From Halopenitus malekzadehii (GTDB lineage: Archaea > Halobacteriota > Halobacteria > Halobacteriales > Haloferacaceae): a stretch of DNA of 64,000 bases. This document shows, piece by piece, positions 52,114 through 60,902 of this stretch. The notes beneath the pieces were generated by a model. The model did no database searches, was not told the origin of the DNA, and worked only from the letters and a program-made list of their open reading frames with translations. Made by a program: the position numbers and the translations under genes. How positions within the stretch are numbered: position 1 is the stretch's first letter; each line of letters begins with the position of its first letter. The stretch is from assembly GCF_900108505.1 (NCBI RefSeq), contig NZ_FNWU01000001.1, positions 760,725-824,724 on the forward strand. The letters run 5' to 3'.

Positions 52114-52962
52114 TCACCCGAGGGGAACCGCCCGCCCGGCGATGAAGGCGATCACGGCCAGAAACATCCCGGCTTTCACTCGTCGCTGTGCGCTTGCGGG
52201 ATCGCTGAACGACTGCACGGCAGCGACGAGCATCACCGCGTCCGCCGGAACGATGAGGACGAGATAGGCGCGTCCGAAGGTCCCCCAGAGGAACGGGCCG
52301 GCGCTCGCGACGATCGCGACGACGAGCAACGCGAGTCCGATCCACAGCGACCGTCGTTCGCCGATCGCGATCGGGAGAGTGGTGAGTCCCTCCTCCCGGT
52401 CGCCGGCGACGTCCTCGACGTCCTTGATTATCTCCCGTGTAACCGTCGCGATGGCCGCGAGCACGAACAGGGCGCCCGCCTCGAGGGGAGACCCGACCGC
52501 GGCGCCGCCGAAGAGGAACGTGGATCCCGTCAGGAATCCGACGACGACGTTGCCGACGCCGGGCAGTCCCTTGAACAGCTCGGTGTAGGCGACGAGCAGC
52601 ACCAGGTTGAAGACGGCCAACGCAATCGCCGCCGGCGGGAGCAGGAGCGCCGTCACCACGGCGCCCGCGAACAGCCCGAGGCTGACCAGCAGCGCCCCCC
52701 GTGCGGTGATCGCCCCCCGGGGAATCGGTCGATCGGGACGATTCACCCGGTCGATCTCGCGGTCGAAGTAGTCGTTCACCGCGTTGCCGGCTCCGGTCGC
52801 ACACACCGTCGCGACGACGGCCGCAAGCACGACGACCCGGTCGGCGCCCAGGATCGCGCCGCCGGCAACGTACGCGCCGGTCCCGGTCAACACGCCGGCG
52901 GCGATCGCGTTCAGCGGCCGCGTGAGTTCGATCGCTCCCCGAGCCTGCCGACGCATCGACAT
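52114..52962 (-). CDS. Digeranylgeranylglyceryl phosphate synthase (UbiA family)
   Basis: A 282-residue membrane prenyltransferase that adds the second geranylgeranyl chain in archaeal lipid synthesis. Eight or nine helices are present. The two Asp-rich motifs are NAVNDYFDREIDRVNRPDRPIP and IIKDVEDVAGDREEGL. The start MSM at 52962 is used; the frame upstream to 53154 crosses the tRNA and is spurious. Confidence 0.92.
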   Translation of the reverse strand: MSMRRQARGAIELTRPLNAIAAGVLTGTGAYVAGGAILGADRVVVLAAVVATVCATGAGNAVNDYFDREIDRVNRPDRPIPRGAITARGALLVSLGLFAGAVVTALLLPPAAIALAVFNLVLLVAYTELFKGLPGVGNVVVGFLTGSTFLFGGAAVGSPLEAGALFVLAAIATVTREIIKDVEDVAGDREEGLTTLPIAIGERRSLWIGLALLVVAIVASAGPFLWGTFGRAYLVLIVPADAVMLVAAVQSFSDPASAQRRVKAGMFLAVIAFIAGRAVPLG

Positions 52963-53078
52963 ACTCCGCCTCTCCCGCGAGTGCTCAAAAAGCGTGGCGG
53001 TTCGCCCGGACGGCACGCCGTGACAATCCCGTCCCGAATCGCGAGACTTAAACCGGGCAACCCGTAATCGAGAAGCGA

Positions 53079-53153
53079 GGGCGCTTAGCTCAGTTTGGAC
53101 AGAGTGCTTGGCTTCGGACCAAGTTGTCGGGGGTTCAAATCCTCCAGCGCCCA
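53079..53153 (+). tRNA. tRNA-Arg (anticodon TCG)
   Basis: The acceptor stem is GGGCGCT (53079-53085) with AGCGCCC (53146-53152) and discriminator A at 53153. The anticodon stem is CTTGG/CCAAG with loop CTTCGGA, giving anticodon TCG at 53114-53116, which reads CGA. The T arm contains GGTTCAAATCC. CCA is not encoded and no intron is seen. The accessory island begins directly downstream. Confidence 0.95.
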
Positions 53154-53327
53154 TGGTTCTGCCACGAGCTGAACGGCGAGTGGCGAGACGGATTCGACGG
53201 ATCCATATGGATTCCCCTTCAACGTTCGAGAACCGCCGTCGATTCCCGGGACGATCGTCTCGTCAGGGTCACGATCCACCCCGATCACCGGGGTGGGCTG
53301 ACCGGATCCACCCATCGGCCGTTCCGC

Positions 53328-54494
53328 TTACCCGGTGGAGGAGGTACACCTTCGACACCGAAGCGAGTTTTTGATGGTCGTTACCGGGTTCTCCGCGGAG
53401 AATACCCGGTCACACGACGAGCACCGTCTGTCGTCGGTGATTCCGATACCGCTTCCGTATCCGACGGTGACCGTCCGGGTCACTCCGTCGTGGGTCAATT
53501 CGACGTCGAGCTCCCCCCGTTCGTATTCCACCTCCGTTATCGTGAGCGGGTTCACCCGGACATCCAGTGCATGTCGATCACGAATCTCCCCCTGTTTGTG
53601 TGGGAATCCGTGGTCTCGCCGTTCGCGTAGATCACGTAATTCGGAAGTGACCCTCTCGGTTTCCGTGTTGACCTCCTTTCGCTCCTGTAGCGCCTCTACG
53701 TGGCTCTTTTGATCACCGTCGTTGATCGTCTCACTCAGTTCATCGACCTTCGACGACAGCTTCGAGCGTTCCGTTTCCAGCTCCCGGATACGCTGTTGTT
53801 GCAATCGGCGGTACTCTTCGAGTTCTGCGTCCGCAGCGCTGGATGCCTTCCTGTGGACGTCGTCGATCTCGGTCTGAACCGTCTCCAGTAGCTGATCCCG
53901 GGCCGTATCAAGCAGTGAGCGTGCCTCGGATTCCGTTAGTGACGATCGAGACGTCCTCTCCGTCGTCTCCGTCGTCACCGACGTGGTTCGGAGGAATGCC
54001 GCTTCCAGCGCCGGGAGACGGTTCTCCGAGCGGCGATCGATGGCACAGGCTCGAAGGAACTCACGTTGATACTCGCTAACGGTCTCGACACTCACCGTGA
54101 AGAGCACGACGACCGCCGATCGATCGTAATACGGCGTGAATCGGGCGCGTCTCACTTCGACGTCGTTTCCGTGCAGCCACTGTGGAACCGCCACTTCGGC
54201 TTGATCGGTTGCCATCGACAGTTTTCCGGTGGGACAACGTTCACTCGCATCTCCGAGTAGCCGTTGAAAGAACTCACTCTCCGGATGAAGGGACGCTCCA
54301 GCGGCATCGGCTTCGAGGTCGTTCCCACAGCGCACGGAGAGGCTCCCGGCTGGCAATTCCGTGTCCGCGTCGTCGGGGATCGTGACCTCCCACCGCGTCT
54401 CCCGTTTCTCGACGGCACCACCGAGCGACTCGATGTAGCGTTCAGTAACTGCCTCGACTGCGGACTGTGTCACCGCGAGTGCCGCATCAGTCAT
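53328..54494 (-). CDS. Coiled-coil protein with C-terminal zinc ribbon, helicase partner
   Basis: A 388-residue protein. The N-terminal alpha/beta domain (about 1-165) includes RRARFTPYYDRSAVVVLFTVSVETV and resembles the C-terminal module of RapA-like SNF2 enzymes. A long coiled coil follows (about 190-285; EEYRRLQQQRIRELETERSKL). A beta-rich segment leads to CSSC ... CRRC at the C-terminus, probably a zinc ribbon. Its ATG overlaps the helicase stop by 8 nt, so it is translated with the helicase. It may tether the helicase to DNA or to a partner. The function is unknown. Confidence 0.75.
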   Translation of the reverse strand: MTDAALAVTQSAVEAVTERYIESLGGAVEKRETRWEVTIPDDADTELPAGSLSVRCGNDLEADAAGASLHPESEFFQRLLGDASERCPTGKLSMATDQAEVAVPQWLHGNDVEVRRARFTPYYDRSAVVVLFTVSVETVSEYQREFLRACAIDRRSENRLPALEAAFLRTTSVTTETTERTSRSSLTESEARSLLDTARDQLLETVQTEIDDVHRKASSAADAELEEYRRLQQQRIRELETERSKLSSKVDELSETINDGDQKSHVEALQERKEVNTETERVTSELRDLRERRDHGFPHKQGEIRDRHALDVRVNPLTITEVEYERGELDVELTHDGVTRTVTVGYGSGIGITDDRRCSSCDRVFSAENPVTTIKNSLRCRRCTSSTG

Positions 54495-56241
54495 CGCTTG
54501 CTCCCAGATCGAAGCCTTCGAAAACGCCGCTGTTGAACTCCTCCAGCTTGTCAGCGAGTTCGCGTTGCTCCTGTAGATCGACGGCCATCGCGTCGAAGTC
54601 GTTCTCGAGATCGACGTCGGAATCAGCGTTCACGAGCCGCTCGAAGATGTGGTCTTCGAAGCTCGTTCCCGATTCCTCCAAGCGACTCAGGATCGAGCTC
54701 AGTTCTCCAACGCTCTGCTGGAACAGATCGATCTTGTGGTACAACCGTTCCAGTACGTACTCTTCGATCGTGTCCTTCAACGCCATGTTGAAGACGAAGA
54801 CGTCTCGTTTCTGCCCGATTCGATGTATCCGACCGATGCGCTGTTCGACGCGCATCGGGTTCCAGGGCAAGTCCAGATTGACCAACATATTACAAAACTG
54901 CAAATTCCGGCCTTCGCTCATCGCGTCGGTTGAAACGAGGATTCCCCCCTCGGCTTCGAAGTCTTCGACGATCTGCTCCTTCTCGCTGCTCGAGTGCCCG
55001 CCGTGGAACGCGTGTACCGTGTAGCCCTCCGCAGCGAGTCTATCGAGAATCTGCCGTTGAGTTGCTCGGAACTGCGTGAAGACGATGACCCTCCCCATCT
55101 CGACGGTGTCGCGGGCCTCTTCGACGATGTCCAAGAGTCGCTCCTGTTTGGTCACCGTCTCGATCTCGTCGATCAGATCCAGGATGGTCTCCAGGTCGTC
55201 CGCGTGGGTGAGCGCCGACCGTTCGTCGAGTCGTTTCTCGATCGTCTCCTTGAGTGCGACCGGGCTACTGACGACCTCCTTCTGGAGGAGCATCAACACG
55301 AGCTTCTGACCCTGGTCCTGGCTGTAGGCTCCCTTGACGTAGTCCGAAACCGCTTGGTAGAGTTCGCGTTCCTTCGGTGTCGGATCGAACGTCCGTGTGT
55401 CGATCGTCCGCTCCGTGAAGTCGATGTCCGTGTCTTCCCGTCGGTTCCGGATCATCACCTCGTTCAACCGATCCTGGAGCTCGTCTCGGTTGACGAGCGT
55501 CTCCTGGTCGCCGTTCACGAAGTACTGGTGGAAGACGTCGCGTGTACCGAACAGTCCGGGCCGGAGCAGCGAGACGACGTTGTACAGGTCCGTCAGCTCG
55601 TTCTGTATCGGCGTCGCCGTCAGGAAGAACGCGTAGTTGTAGGAGAGCCGGTCGATCAGGTCATAGCGGTCCGTCGCTTCGTTCTTGACGTAGTGTGCCT
55701 CGTCGAGTACCAGAACGTCCCAATCGCGGTCGAGAACCGTCCGGCGGTGTCGCTCGCTCTTTGCAGTGTCGATGCTCGCAATGATGTAGTCGTGGGCGTC
55801 GAAGTCCTCGAATCCGTCGTCGTAGTTGCAGACGAACTCGAGTCCGAACTTCTCTCGGAGTTCAGCCTGCCACTGTTTGGCCAACTGTGCGGGAGTGAGG
55901 ATGAGGACGGATTCGTCCGTTTCACGGAAGTGCATCTCCTTGAGGATCATTCCGACCTCTATGGTCTTCCCGAGCCCGACCTCGTCTGCGAGGAGGGCCT
56001 TCCCGTCCATCTCGAAGAGGGCGCGATAGGCTGCATCCACCTGATGTTCAAGTAACTTGACGGCGTTTTCGTCCAGTTCTTTCAGTGACCGAAGCTCGGA
56101 ATCCGGTTGGCCAGCCTGGAGACGGACAGCCTGGATACTCTGTAAATGGTCTCCCTCGGTGTCGTTCTCAGACAGCGAATCGAGAAGATCGTCAGCAGAT
56201 TCGTGTGTGACCTCGACATCCACGAGGTCGTATCCGCTCAT
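54487..56241 (-). CDS. SNF2-family DNA helicase/translocase
   Basis: A 584-residue superfamily-2 ATPase: LADEVGLGKTIEVGMIL (motif I), DVLVLDEAHYVKN (motif II, DEAH), FLTATPIQN (motif III), VIVFTQFRATQRQIL (motif IV), STDAMSEGRNLQ (motif V) and QRIGRIHRIGQ (motif VI). The order and spacing are RapA/DrmD/BrxH-like. It probably moves on double-stranded DNA during restriction or repair. ATG at 56241 (MSGYDLVDVEV) is preferred; the open frame upstream to 56427 overlaps the divergent promoter region. It starts an operon with the zinc-ribbon protein. Confidence 0.88.
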   Translation of the reverse strand: MSGYDLVDVEVTHESADDLLDSLSENDTEGDHLQSIQAVRLQAGQPDSELRSLKELDENAVKLLEHQVDAAYRALFEMDGKALLADEVGLGKTIEVGMILKEMHFRETDESVLILTPAQLAKQWQAELREKFGLEFVCNYDDGFEDFDAHDYIIASIDTAKSERHRRTVLDRDWDVLVLDEAHYVKNEATDRYDLIDRLSYNYAFFLTATPIQNELTDLYNVVSLLRPGLFGTRDVFHQYFVNGDQETLVNRDELQDRLNEVMIRNRREDTDIDFTERTIDTRTFDPTPKERELYQAVSDYVKGAYSQDQGQKLVLMLLQKEVVSSPVALKETIEKRLDERSALTHADDLETILDLIDEIETVTKQERLLDIVEEARDTVEMGRVIVFTQFRATQRQILDRLAAEGYTVHAFHGGHSSSEKEQIVEDFEAEGGILVSTDAMSEGRNLQFCNMLVNLDLPWNPMRVEQRIGRIHRIGQKRDVFVFNMALKDTIEEYVLERLYHKIDLFQQSVGELSSILSRLEESGTSFEDHIFERLVNADSDVDLENDFDAMAVDLQEQRELADKLEEFNSGVFEGFDLGASDD

Positions 56242-56386
56242 ACGTTCGTAGAAACAGGTGTGCGTGAAATACGTTTTGTGACCGACAATCGTGGATCGGT
56301 ACGCAGTACTGTTGTTGCGCCTCGGGCTGAGTTCAACGGGACCATAGTGTTTATTGGGTGCCACTGAGGTGTGTTTAAGTATCAAG
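56242..56386. promoter_or_regulatory. Bidirectional promoter spacer of the defence-like locus
   Basis: The 145-nt spacer separates the leftward helicase operon from the rightward ATPase gene. For the plus strand, TTTATT at 56350-56355 lies about 32 nt before the ATG and TTTAAG at 56374-56379 is closer. The minus-strand promoter is not clear. Co-regulation of both halves is likely. Confidence 0.5.
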
Positions 56387-59300
56387 ATGGCACAGTCAGG
56401 ATCCTTATCGAACACCCTCGAAGACACGGTGACCCTCAGCCGCGAGCTTCGGGAGGAGGGGCAGATCGACGGGCAGGTAAAACTCTACAACGTCGACGAC
56501 GACGACGAATTCGAATCTGACGCGGAACTCTTCTTCGAGCGGACGCTGATGACGCAGGGCCTTCGAGAGGCCCTCTCGATCCTCCGTGATTCGTTAACTG
56601 GCGACGATCCACGCGGGACGCACATCCTCTACGGGCCGTACGGCAGCGGGAAGTCCCACCAGATGGTGGCGCTGTACCACTGTTTCGACGATCCTGCGGC
56701 GGCAGGGACGTGGGCGAGTGATTCGGTCGAAGGGTTTGACGCCGCACTTCCGGAGTCGGCGACGCCGATCACGGTTGCGATGCAGAACGAACAGTACGAG
56801 TACCTCTGGGAGCCGTTCTTCGAGGCGCTCGATCACGATCCAGGAACGTTCGAGTCGGGTGGCTATCCCGATATGCAGACGATTCAGGAGGCCGTCGGCG
56901 AAGACACGGTCGCATTTTTCGTAGACGAGCTGGAGGACTGGTTCGACACGCTACAGGGCGACCGCAAGAGCGCGAACAAGGCGTTCCTCCAGTCGCTGCT
57001 CGAATCGACGGCGCTCTCTGATCTCGAACTCTACACTATCGTCTCGGTACTCCGTGAAGGGTCCGAGGTTCACGACATTCTGAATCGGGAACAGGCGGTC
57101 GAGGTCAACATGAACAACCAGGTGGACAAGCGCGAGGTCCTGCGCCACCGCCTGATCGACTCCGTCGACGAGGGCGCGGCCCGCGAGATCGTCAACGGGT
57201 ACTTCGACGCATACGACCAAGCCGATGGGCACGTCGATCTCCCCGACGACTTGCTGTCGGAGATGCACGACCTCTATCCGTTCCATCCTGTGCTTCTGGA
57301 TGCGCTTGAGACGCGCTACTACGCCGACGAGGGCAACCAGAACACCCGCGGGATGATCTACCTCTTCTCGAAGGTTCTCCTGCAGATGCAGGATCAGACG
57401 GACCTGATCACACACGGCGACATCGACGCCATCGAGTTCGAGGACGAACTGGCGAAGATCAACTACGAACGACTGAACGCCGCCACCGGAGACATCACAA
57501 GCCGTATCGACGTCGACGACGTGCCTCACGGTCGTCGCATCCTGAACACGATTCTCCTGTACTCGCTGAAGCCGAGCGAGGGCGAGGGTGCGGAGGTCTC
57601 GGAGATCGTGATGGGTGCCTACCAGACGGGTGATCTCGTCTCCGACGTCGTCCTCAACCTCGAACGGTTGCACGGCGTCGCGTGGCACCTCCACAAACTG
57701 AACGGAAAGTACGCCATCCGGGACCGACAGAACCCCAACGCGCTCATCCGGAACGCAGCCGTGGACGTGTCGGAGACGTCGGCGAAGGCCGAGATCGCGG
57801 ACTTCATTACGGATATCTTCGGCTCGAACGCGTACCCGGTCGGGTTCCGGACGAACGACATGCGAGACATCCCGGACGATCGCGACGTCAAAGTCGTCGT
57901 AAAGGACAGCCAGTGGAGCCAGGAGGAAGTGAAGAAAGTCATCACCAACGATGGCCGCGGACGCGAGTGGCGCAACACGCTCGTGTTCGTCCAACCTTCG
58001 GGCGACAAGGCCATCGAGTCCGGCACACGGTACATCGACAAGGCACGATACATCGAGGGTGCGCGGCAGGTACTCGCGGACGAGTCACTCGATGACGAGA
58101 TCCGCACGTCGATTCAGCGTATGAAGGAGCAGGAGGAGACCGAACTCCGCGAGGAGCTGCAGCTCCTGTACGGGGAAGTGCTCGACGGTGACGACCTCCT
58201 CAACGAGTTCGATCTCGCGGCGCCGATGGATCTCGACGTCTTCGTCCACGACGAGGCGGAACTCGACGCCTCGAACATTGCGGACTCCGCGGCGGCGGAC
58301 CCGTTTGACCTCCGGTCGCACGTCTGGGAGATCGCCGCGGACCTGCTGGATCGACGCGGGGAGATCTCGGTCGAGGACGTCTACGAACAGTTCCTCCGTG
58401 ACCCGGAGCTCCCGATTCCCGGCAGCGCGAACGACGTGTTGAACGCGACCGTGGAGGCGCTCGACGGGAAGCCGGTGCTGGCGCGTGATTCGGACGGGTT
58501 CAGTGAGGACCTCTCCGGGAGTTCACTCGACACCGTGCTCGTTCGGCGGGACGACGTCGACGTGTGGGGCGTCGACGACGTCGAACGGGAGCTGCGCCAG
58601 CGGTTCGGGAGCGGGACGACCGCACTCGACATCGGCAACTTCGAGCTGGAGCTCGTCGCGGACGGCGAGATCTGGGTCGACGGCGACACCCACGACGTCG
58701 TGATGCGAGCCATCGGCCGTCTCAACCGCGAGGACCAGTACGTCATCGTGAAGGGGAATGAGATCCTCGACAAGCCGCAGCCCGATGCGACGCTCCGTGA
58801 CGTCGGCGGGGCGGCGGTCGTCGGCGCGTCCGCGCTCGTGGACCGCATCGAGGCGCACATCGACGACGACGGGTACGCGACCCTCGAGACGATCATCGGG
58901 GCGGTCCGGTCGGACGAAGCGGTGTTCCTGCCGCCGGACGAGACCGAATCGGTTGCTCGTGAGGCGGTCAACGAGTTCCTCGTCGACGACTACGTGCTGG
59001 AGGCCGGCGGTCGGTATCTCGGATCGCTCGGCGATCGCGAGCCGACCACCGTCAAGATCGTCCCGACGGTATCCGACCGAATCGGTGACCAGATTCTGGC
59101 GTACATCGAGGACTTGGAGCCGGGTGACCAGTTCACGGTCAACAAGGTCACCGACCGCTTCGACGACAGCGTCACCGAGTACATGGTGCGGACGTTCCTG
59201 CTGGAGAACATCGGGAAGGACGAGGAACCGGAGTACGTGGTCAACACGACCGGGTCGGACAAGGCCACCGACTGGGTGCCCGGCTACCCGTTCCGGAAGG

Positions 59301-59596
59301 CCGACACGGAGGCAGACACGTGGCGCTTCGAGTACAACGGCGACGACGTCGCCGCGATGCGGAGCAAGTGGCGGAACAACCACCAGACGGGGAGCGTCGA
59401 GTACGGCGACGTCACGTTTATGCTGCCCGACAGGGAGGGCGTTCCCAGCGCGCTGCAGGGAACCGTCGACGTCGAGCGCACCCAGGTCAGCGTGACGCTG
59501 CGGTCCGAACAGGACTACACGAAGGTGCAGGACCTCTTCGAGCGAATGCCGGACGAGGCGTCGAGTCTGAAGATCGAGATCAGCTTCCAGAAGTAA
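56387..59596 (+). CDS. DUF499/BrxC-like P-loop ATPase
   Basis: A protein of about 1069 residues. The N-terminal region has THILYGPYGSGKSHQMVALYH (Walker A) and VAFFVDELEDWFDTL (Walker B-like), followed by SVLREGSEVHDILNRE (sensor-like) and FHPVLLDALETRYY (lid). The C-terminal half contains two repeats of winged-helix-like and beta domains. This is the layout of DUF499 and BrxC/PglY ATPases of phage-defence systems, which work with a DNA methyltransferase. It faces the helicase operon, and a DUF1156-type methyltransferase lies about 1.3 kb downstream. Confidence 0.8.
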   Translation: MAQSGSLSNTLEDTVTLSRELREEGQIDGQVKLYNVDDDDEFESDAELFFERTLMTQGLREALSILRDSLTGDDPRGTHILYGPYGSGKSHQMVALYHCFDDPAAAGTWASDSVEGFDAALPESATPITVAMQNEQYEYLWEPFFEALDHDPGTFESGGYPDMQTIQEAVGEDTVAFFVDELEDWFDTLQGDRKSANKAFLQSLLESTALSDLELYTIVSVLREGSEVHDILNREQAVEVNMNNQVDKREVLRHRLIDSVDEGAAREIVNGYFDAYDQADGHVDLPDDLLSEMHDLYPFHPVLLDALETRYYADEGNQNTRGMIYLFSKVLLQMQDQTDLITHGDIDAIEFEDELAKINYERLNAATGDITSRIDVDDVPHGRRILNTILLYSLKPSEGEGAEVSEIVMGAYQTGDLVSDVVLNLERLHGVAWHLHKLNGKYAIRDRQNPNALIRNAAVDVSETSAKAEIADFITDIFGSNAYPVGFRTNDMRDIPDDRDVKVVVKDSQWSQEEVKKVITNDGRGREWRNTLVFVQPSGDKAIESGTRYIDKARYIEGARQVLADESLDDEIRTSIQRMKEQEETELREELQLLYGEVLDGDDLLNEFDLAAPMDLDVFVHDEAELDASNIADSAAADPFDLRSHVWEIAADLLDRRGEISVEDVYEQFLRDPELPIPGSANDVLNATVEALDGKPVLARDSDGFSEDLSGSSLDTVLVRRDDVDVWGVDDVERELRQRFGSGTTALDIGNFELELVADGEIWVDGDTHDVVMRAIGRLNREDQYVIVKGNEILDKPQPDATLRDVGGAAVVGASALVDRIEAHIDDDGYATLETIIGAVRSDEAVFLPPDETESVAREAVNEFLVDDYVLEAGGRYLGSLGDREPTTVKIVPTVSDRIGDQILAYIEDLEPGDQFTVNKVTDRFDDSVTEYMVRTFLLENIGKDEEPEYVVNTTGSDKATDWVPGYPFRKADTEADTWRFEYNGDDVAAMRSKWRNNHQTGSVEYGDVTFMLPDREGVPSALQGTVDVERTQVSVTLRSEQDYTKVQDLFERMPDEASSLKIEISFQK

Positions 59597-59599
59597 CGG

Positions 59600-59794
59600 T
59601 CACCAATACCGGAGATCGTCGACCGGTTTCTGAATCATCTCGAACACCTCCCTTGCACGGAAGACGCGGTTCCGGCTCTGTCCGGTGACCTCTTGGAGGA
59701 CCCCATCATCTTCGAGTCGTCTCACAGCAACGTTTGCGGTTCTGTATGATATTTCGATGAGATCTCCGATAGAGTTCACCGAGTTTCCAGCCAT
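59600..59794 (-). pseudogene. C-terminal wHTH remnant of a Fic-family protein
   Basis: The 64-residue frame MAGNSVNSIGDLIEISYRTANVAVRRLEDDGVL... ends RVFRAREVFEMIQKP and DDLRYW. The pattern SYRTANVAVxRLExxGVLxEVTGxxRNRxFRA is the winged helix at the C-terminus of haloarchaeal Fic/DOC proteins. The Fic catalytic domain is missing and a stop codon lies a few codons upstream. It abuts the stop of the DUF499 gene in convergent orientation. Confidence 0.55.
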
Positions 59795-60163
59795 CTCCCC
59801 TGTCTCGAATCGTTAAATACCTATATTTCACCCATATCTGGGGTGCATAATGAACCCAATCCGGATATCGGTTCAATATGGGCTCGCCAAGACGGTGCAT
59901 AGTATATCCAACCATCTGTGAAATCGGATCCGAAACACCATTCACCGAGTCTCTGCGCCAGGTTCTGTGGAGAAACGTGCTCTAATCACCGCTACAATAA
60001 GACCGTCTCACAGAAAGTATAGTGAAGTGGATCGCGGAACGCTACACGAAGTGGGAGGAGTTCGAGCCCCTGGCTGCCGAGTATGAGGTCAAACTATGAA
60101 CCGTGAGCCGACGTTCCTACCGGGGCGGCGATCTGGCTCGTGAATCGCCCGGATCACGTGTAC
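59795..60163. other. Region of decayed sequence within the island
   Basis: No intact gene was found. A plus-strand tail reading VKWIAERYTKWEEFEPL..EYEVKL ends at 60099 and looks like the last residues of a lost protein. The composition is AT-richer than core DNA. Confidence 0.4.
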
Positions 60164-60286
60164 TTACTCGTCGTCTTCGTTCTCGTCGTCGCCAGTCACC
60201 TTCGCAACCGCTTTGGAGATGATCTCGGACCCCTTCCCGCTTTTTTGGCCCTTCTCTTTCGCCTTTTCTCGACTCTCAGCGCTCAT
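60164..60286 (-). CDS. Small charged protein (40 residues)
   Basis: A Lys/Glu-rich 40-residue protein, ATG at 60286, starting MSAESREKAKEKGQKSGKGS and ending in acidic residues (DDENEDDE). No family was recognised. It is 23 nt downstream of the three-TM protein on the same strand, so it could be a co-transcribed immunity or accessory peptide. It may not be a real gene. Confidence 0.45.
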   Translation of the reverse strand: MSAESREKAKEKGQKSGKGSEIISKAVAKVTGDDENEDDE

Positions 60287-60309
60287 ACGATCGTGTACAC
60301 AGTTCTCAC

Positions 60310-60780
60310 TTAAATAGCTGCGGCACAGACGGCCGCAATGATACCGAGGACGAGGGAGACTTGCGTGGCGGTCAACCACTTCGAGTTACGCCGCACGTCG
60401 TCGTAGTTCTCGGCGATCATTCCCGCCATCGTCTTCAGAAGATCCACTTCCCACGGTGGATCTGAAAAATCGTCCCTAGCCAGTTCTTCGATGTATTCTC
60501 CTCCCGGTCCAACGTAGAGATTCGATTCGTTGTACGTGATGATTCCACAAATCGTGGACACCAATAGGAACAGAAATGCGACTTGAAGGGTAGCAGTGTT
60601 GAACAGATCCGGTGCGAACTGGAGGCCAGTAATCAACAGTCCCAGAAGAACAGCGTTCAGCCGGACAGTCCGCATCGCCTTGTCATCGATGTCGGTCATG
60701 GTGGCGTTCTGCGCGTCCATCACTGCCCGTGCCTCGGTGTAGGCTATTTCTCGGCGCTTATCCGTCCAGTCGCCATCCAT
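60310..60780 (-). CDS. Three-TM membrane protein, possible defence effector
   Basis: A 156-residue protein with an N-terminal cytosolic helix (WTDKRREIAYTEARAVMDAQN), two adjacent TM helices (about 43-60 and 64-84), a cytosolic domain containing GPGGEYIEELARDDFSDPPW, and a C-terminal TM helix (about 135-155). The plan is like small membrane effectors of the SLATT or Pycsar-TM type seen with defence genes, but I could not confirm a family. It is divergent from the methyltransferase with a 122-nt spacer. Confidence 0.65.
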   Translation of the reverse strand: MDGDWTDKRREIAYTEARAVMDAQNATMTDIDDKAMRTVRLNAVLLGLLITGLQFAPDLFNTATLQVAFLFLLVSTICGIITYNESNLYVGPGGEYIEELARDDFSDPPWEVDLLKTMAGMIAENYDDVRRNSKWLTATQVSLVLGIIAAVCAAAI

Positions 60781-60902
60781 ATCGAGACCCGTCTCGTGTC
60801 GTTACTAAACGGTTACTCCCCGACGCTCGTTTCTTTGTCCGGCGAGCCGACGAGAACGCACACTTATGAAGCTCCTGTGTTATCCCTTGCACATACCGAA
60901 CT

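Noticed and set aside
52963-53154. N-terminal extension of the DGGGP synthase reading through the tRNA
   Set aside because: The reading frame crosses the tRNA on the opposite strand and has the typical meaningless translation of a tRNA; the family N-terminus begins at 52962.
59706-59945. 79-codon minus-strand frame overlapping the Fic remnant
   Set aside because: It is in a different frame from the recognisable wHTH tail and shows no family pattern.
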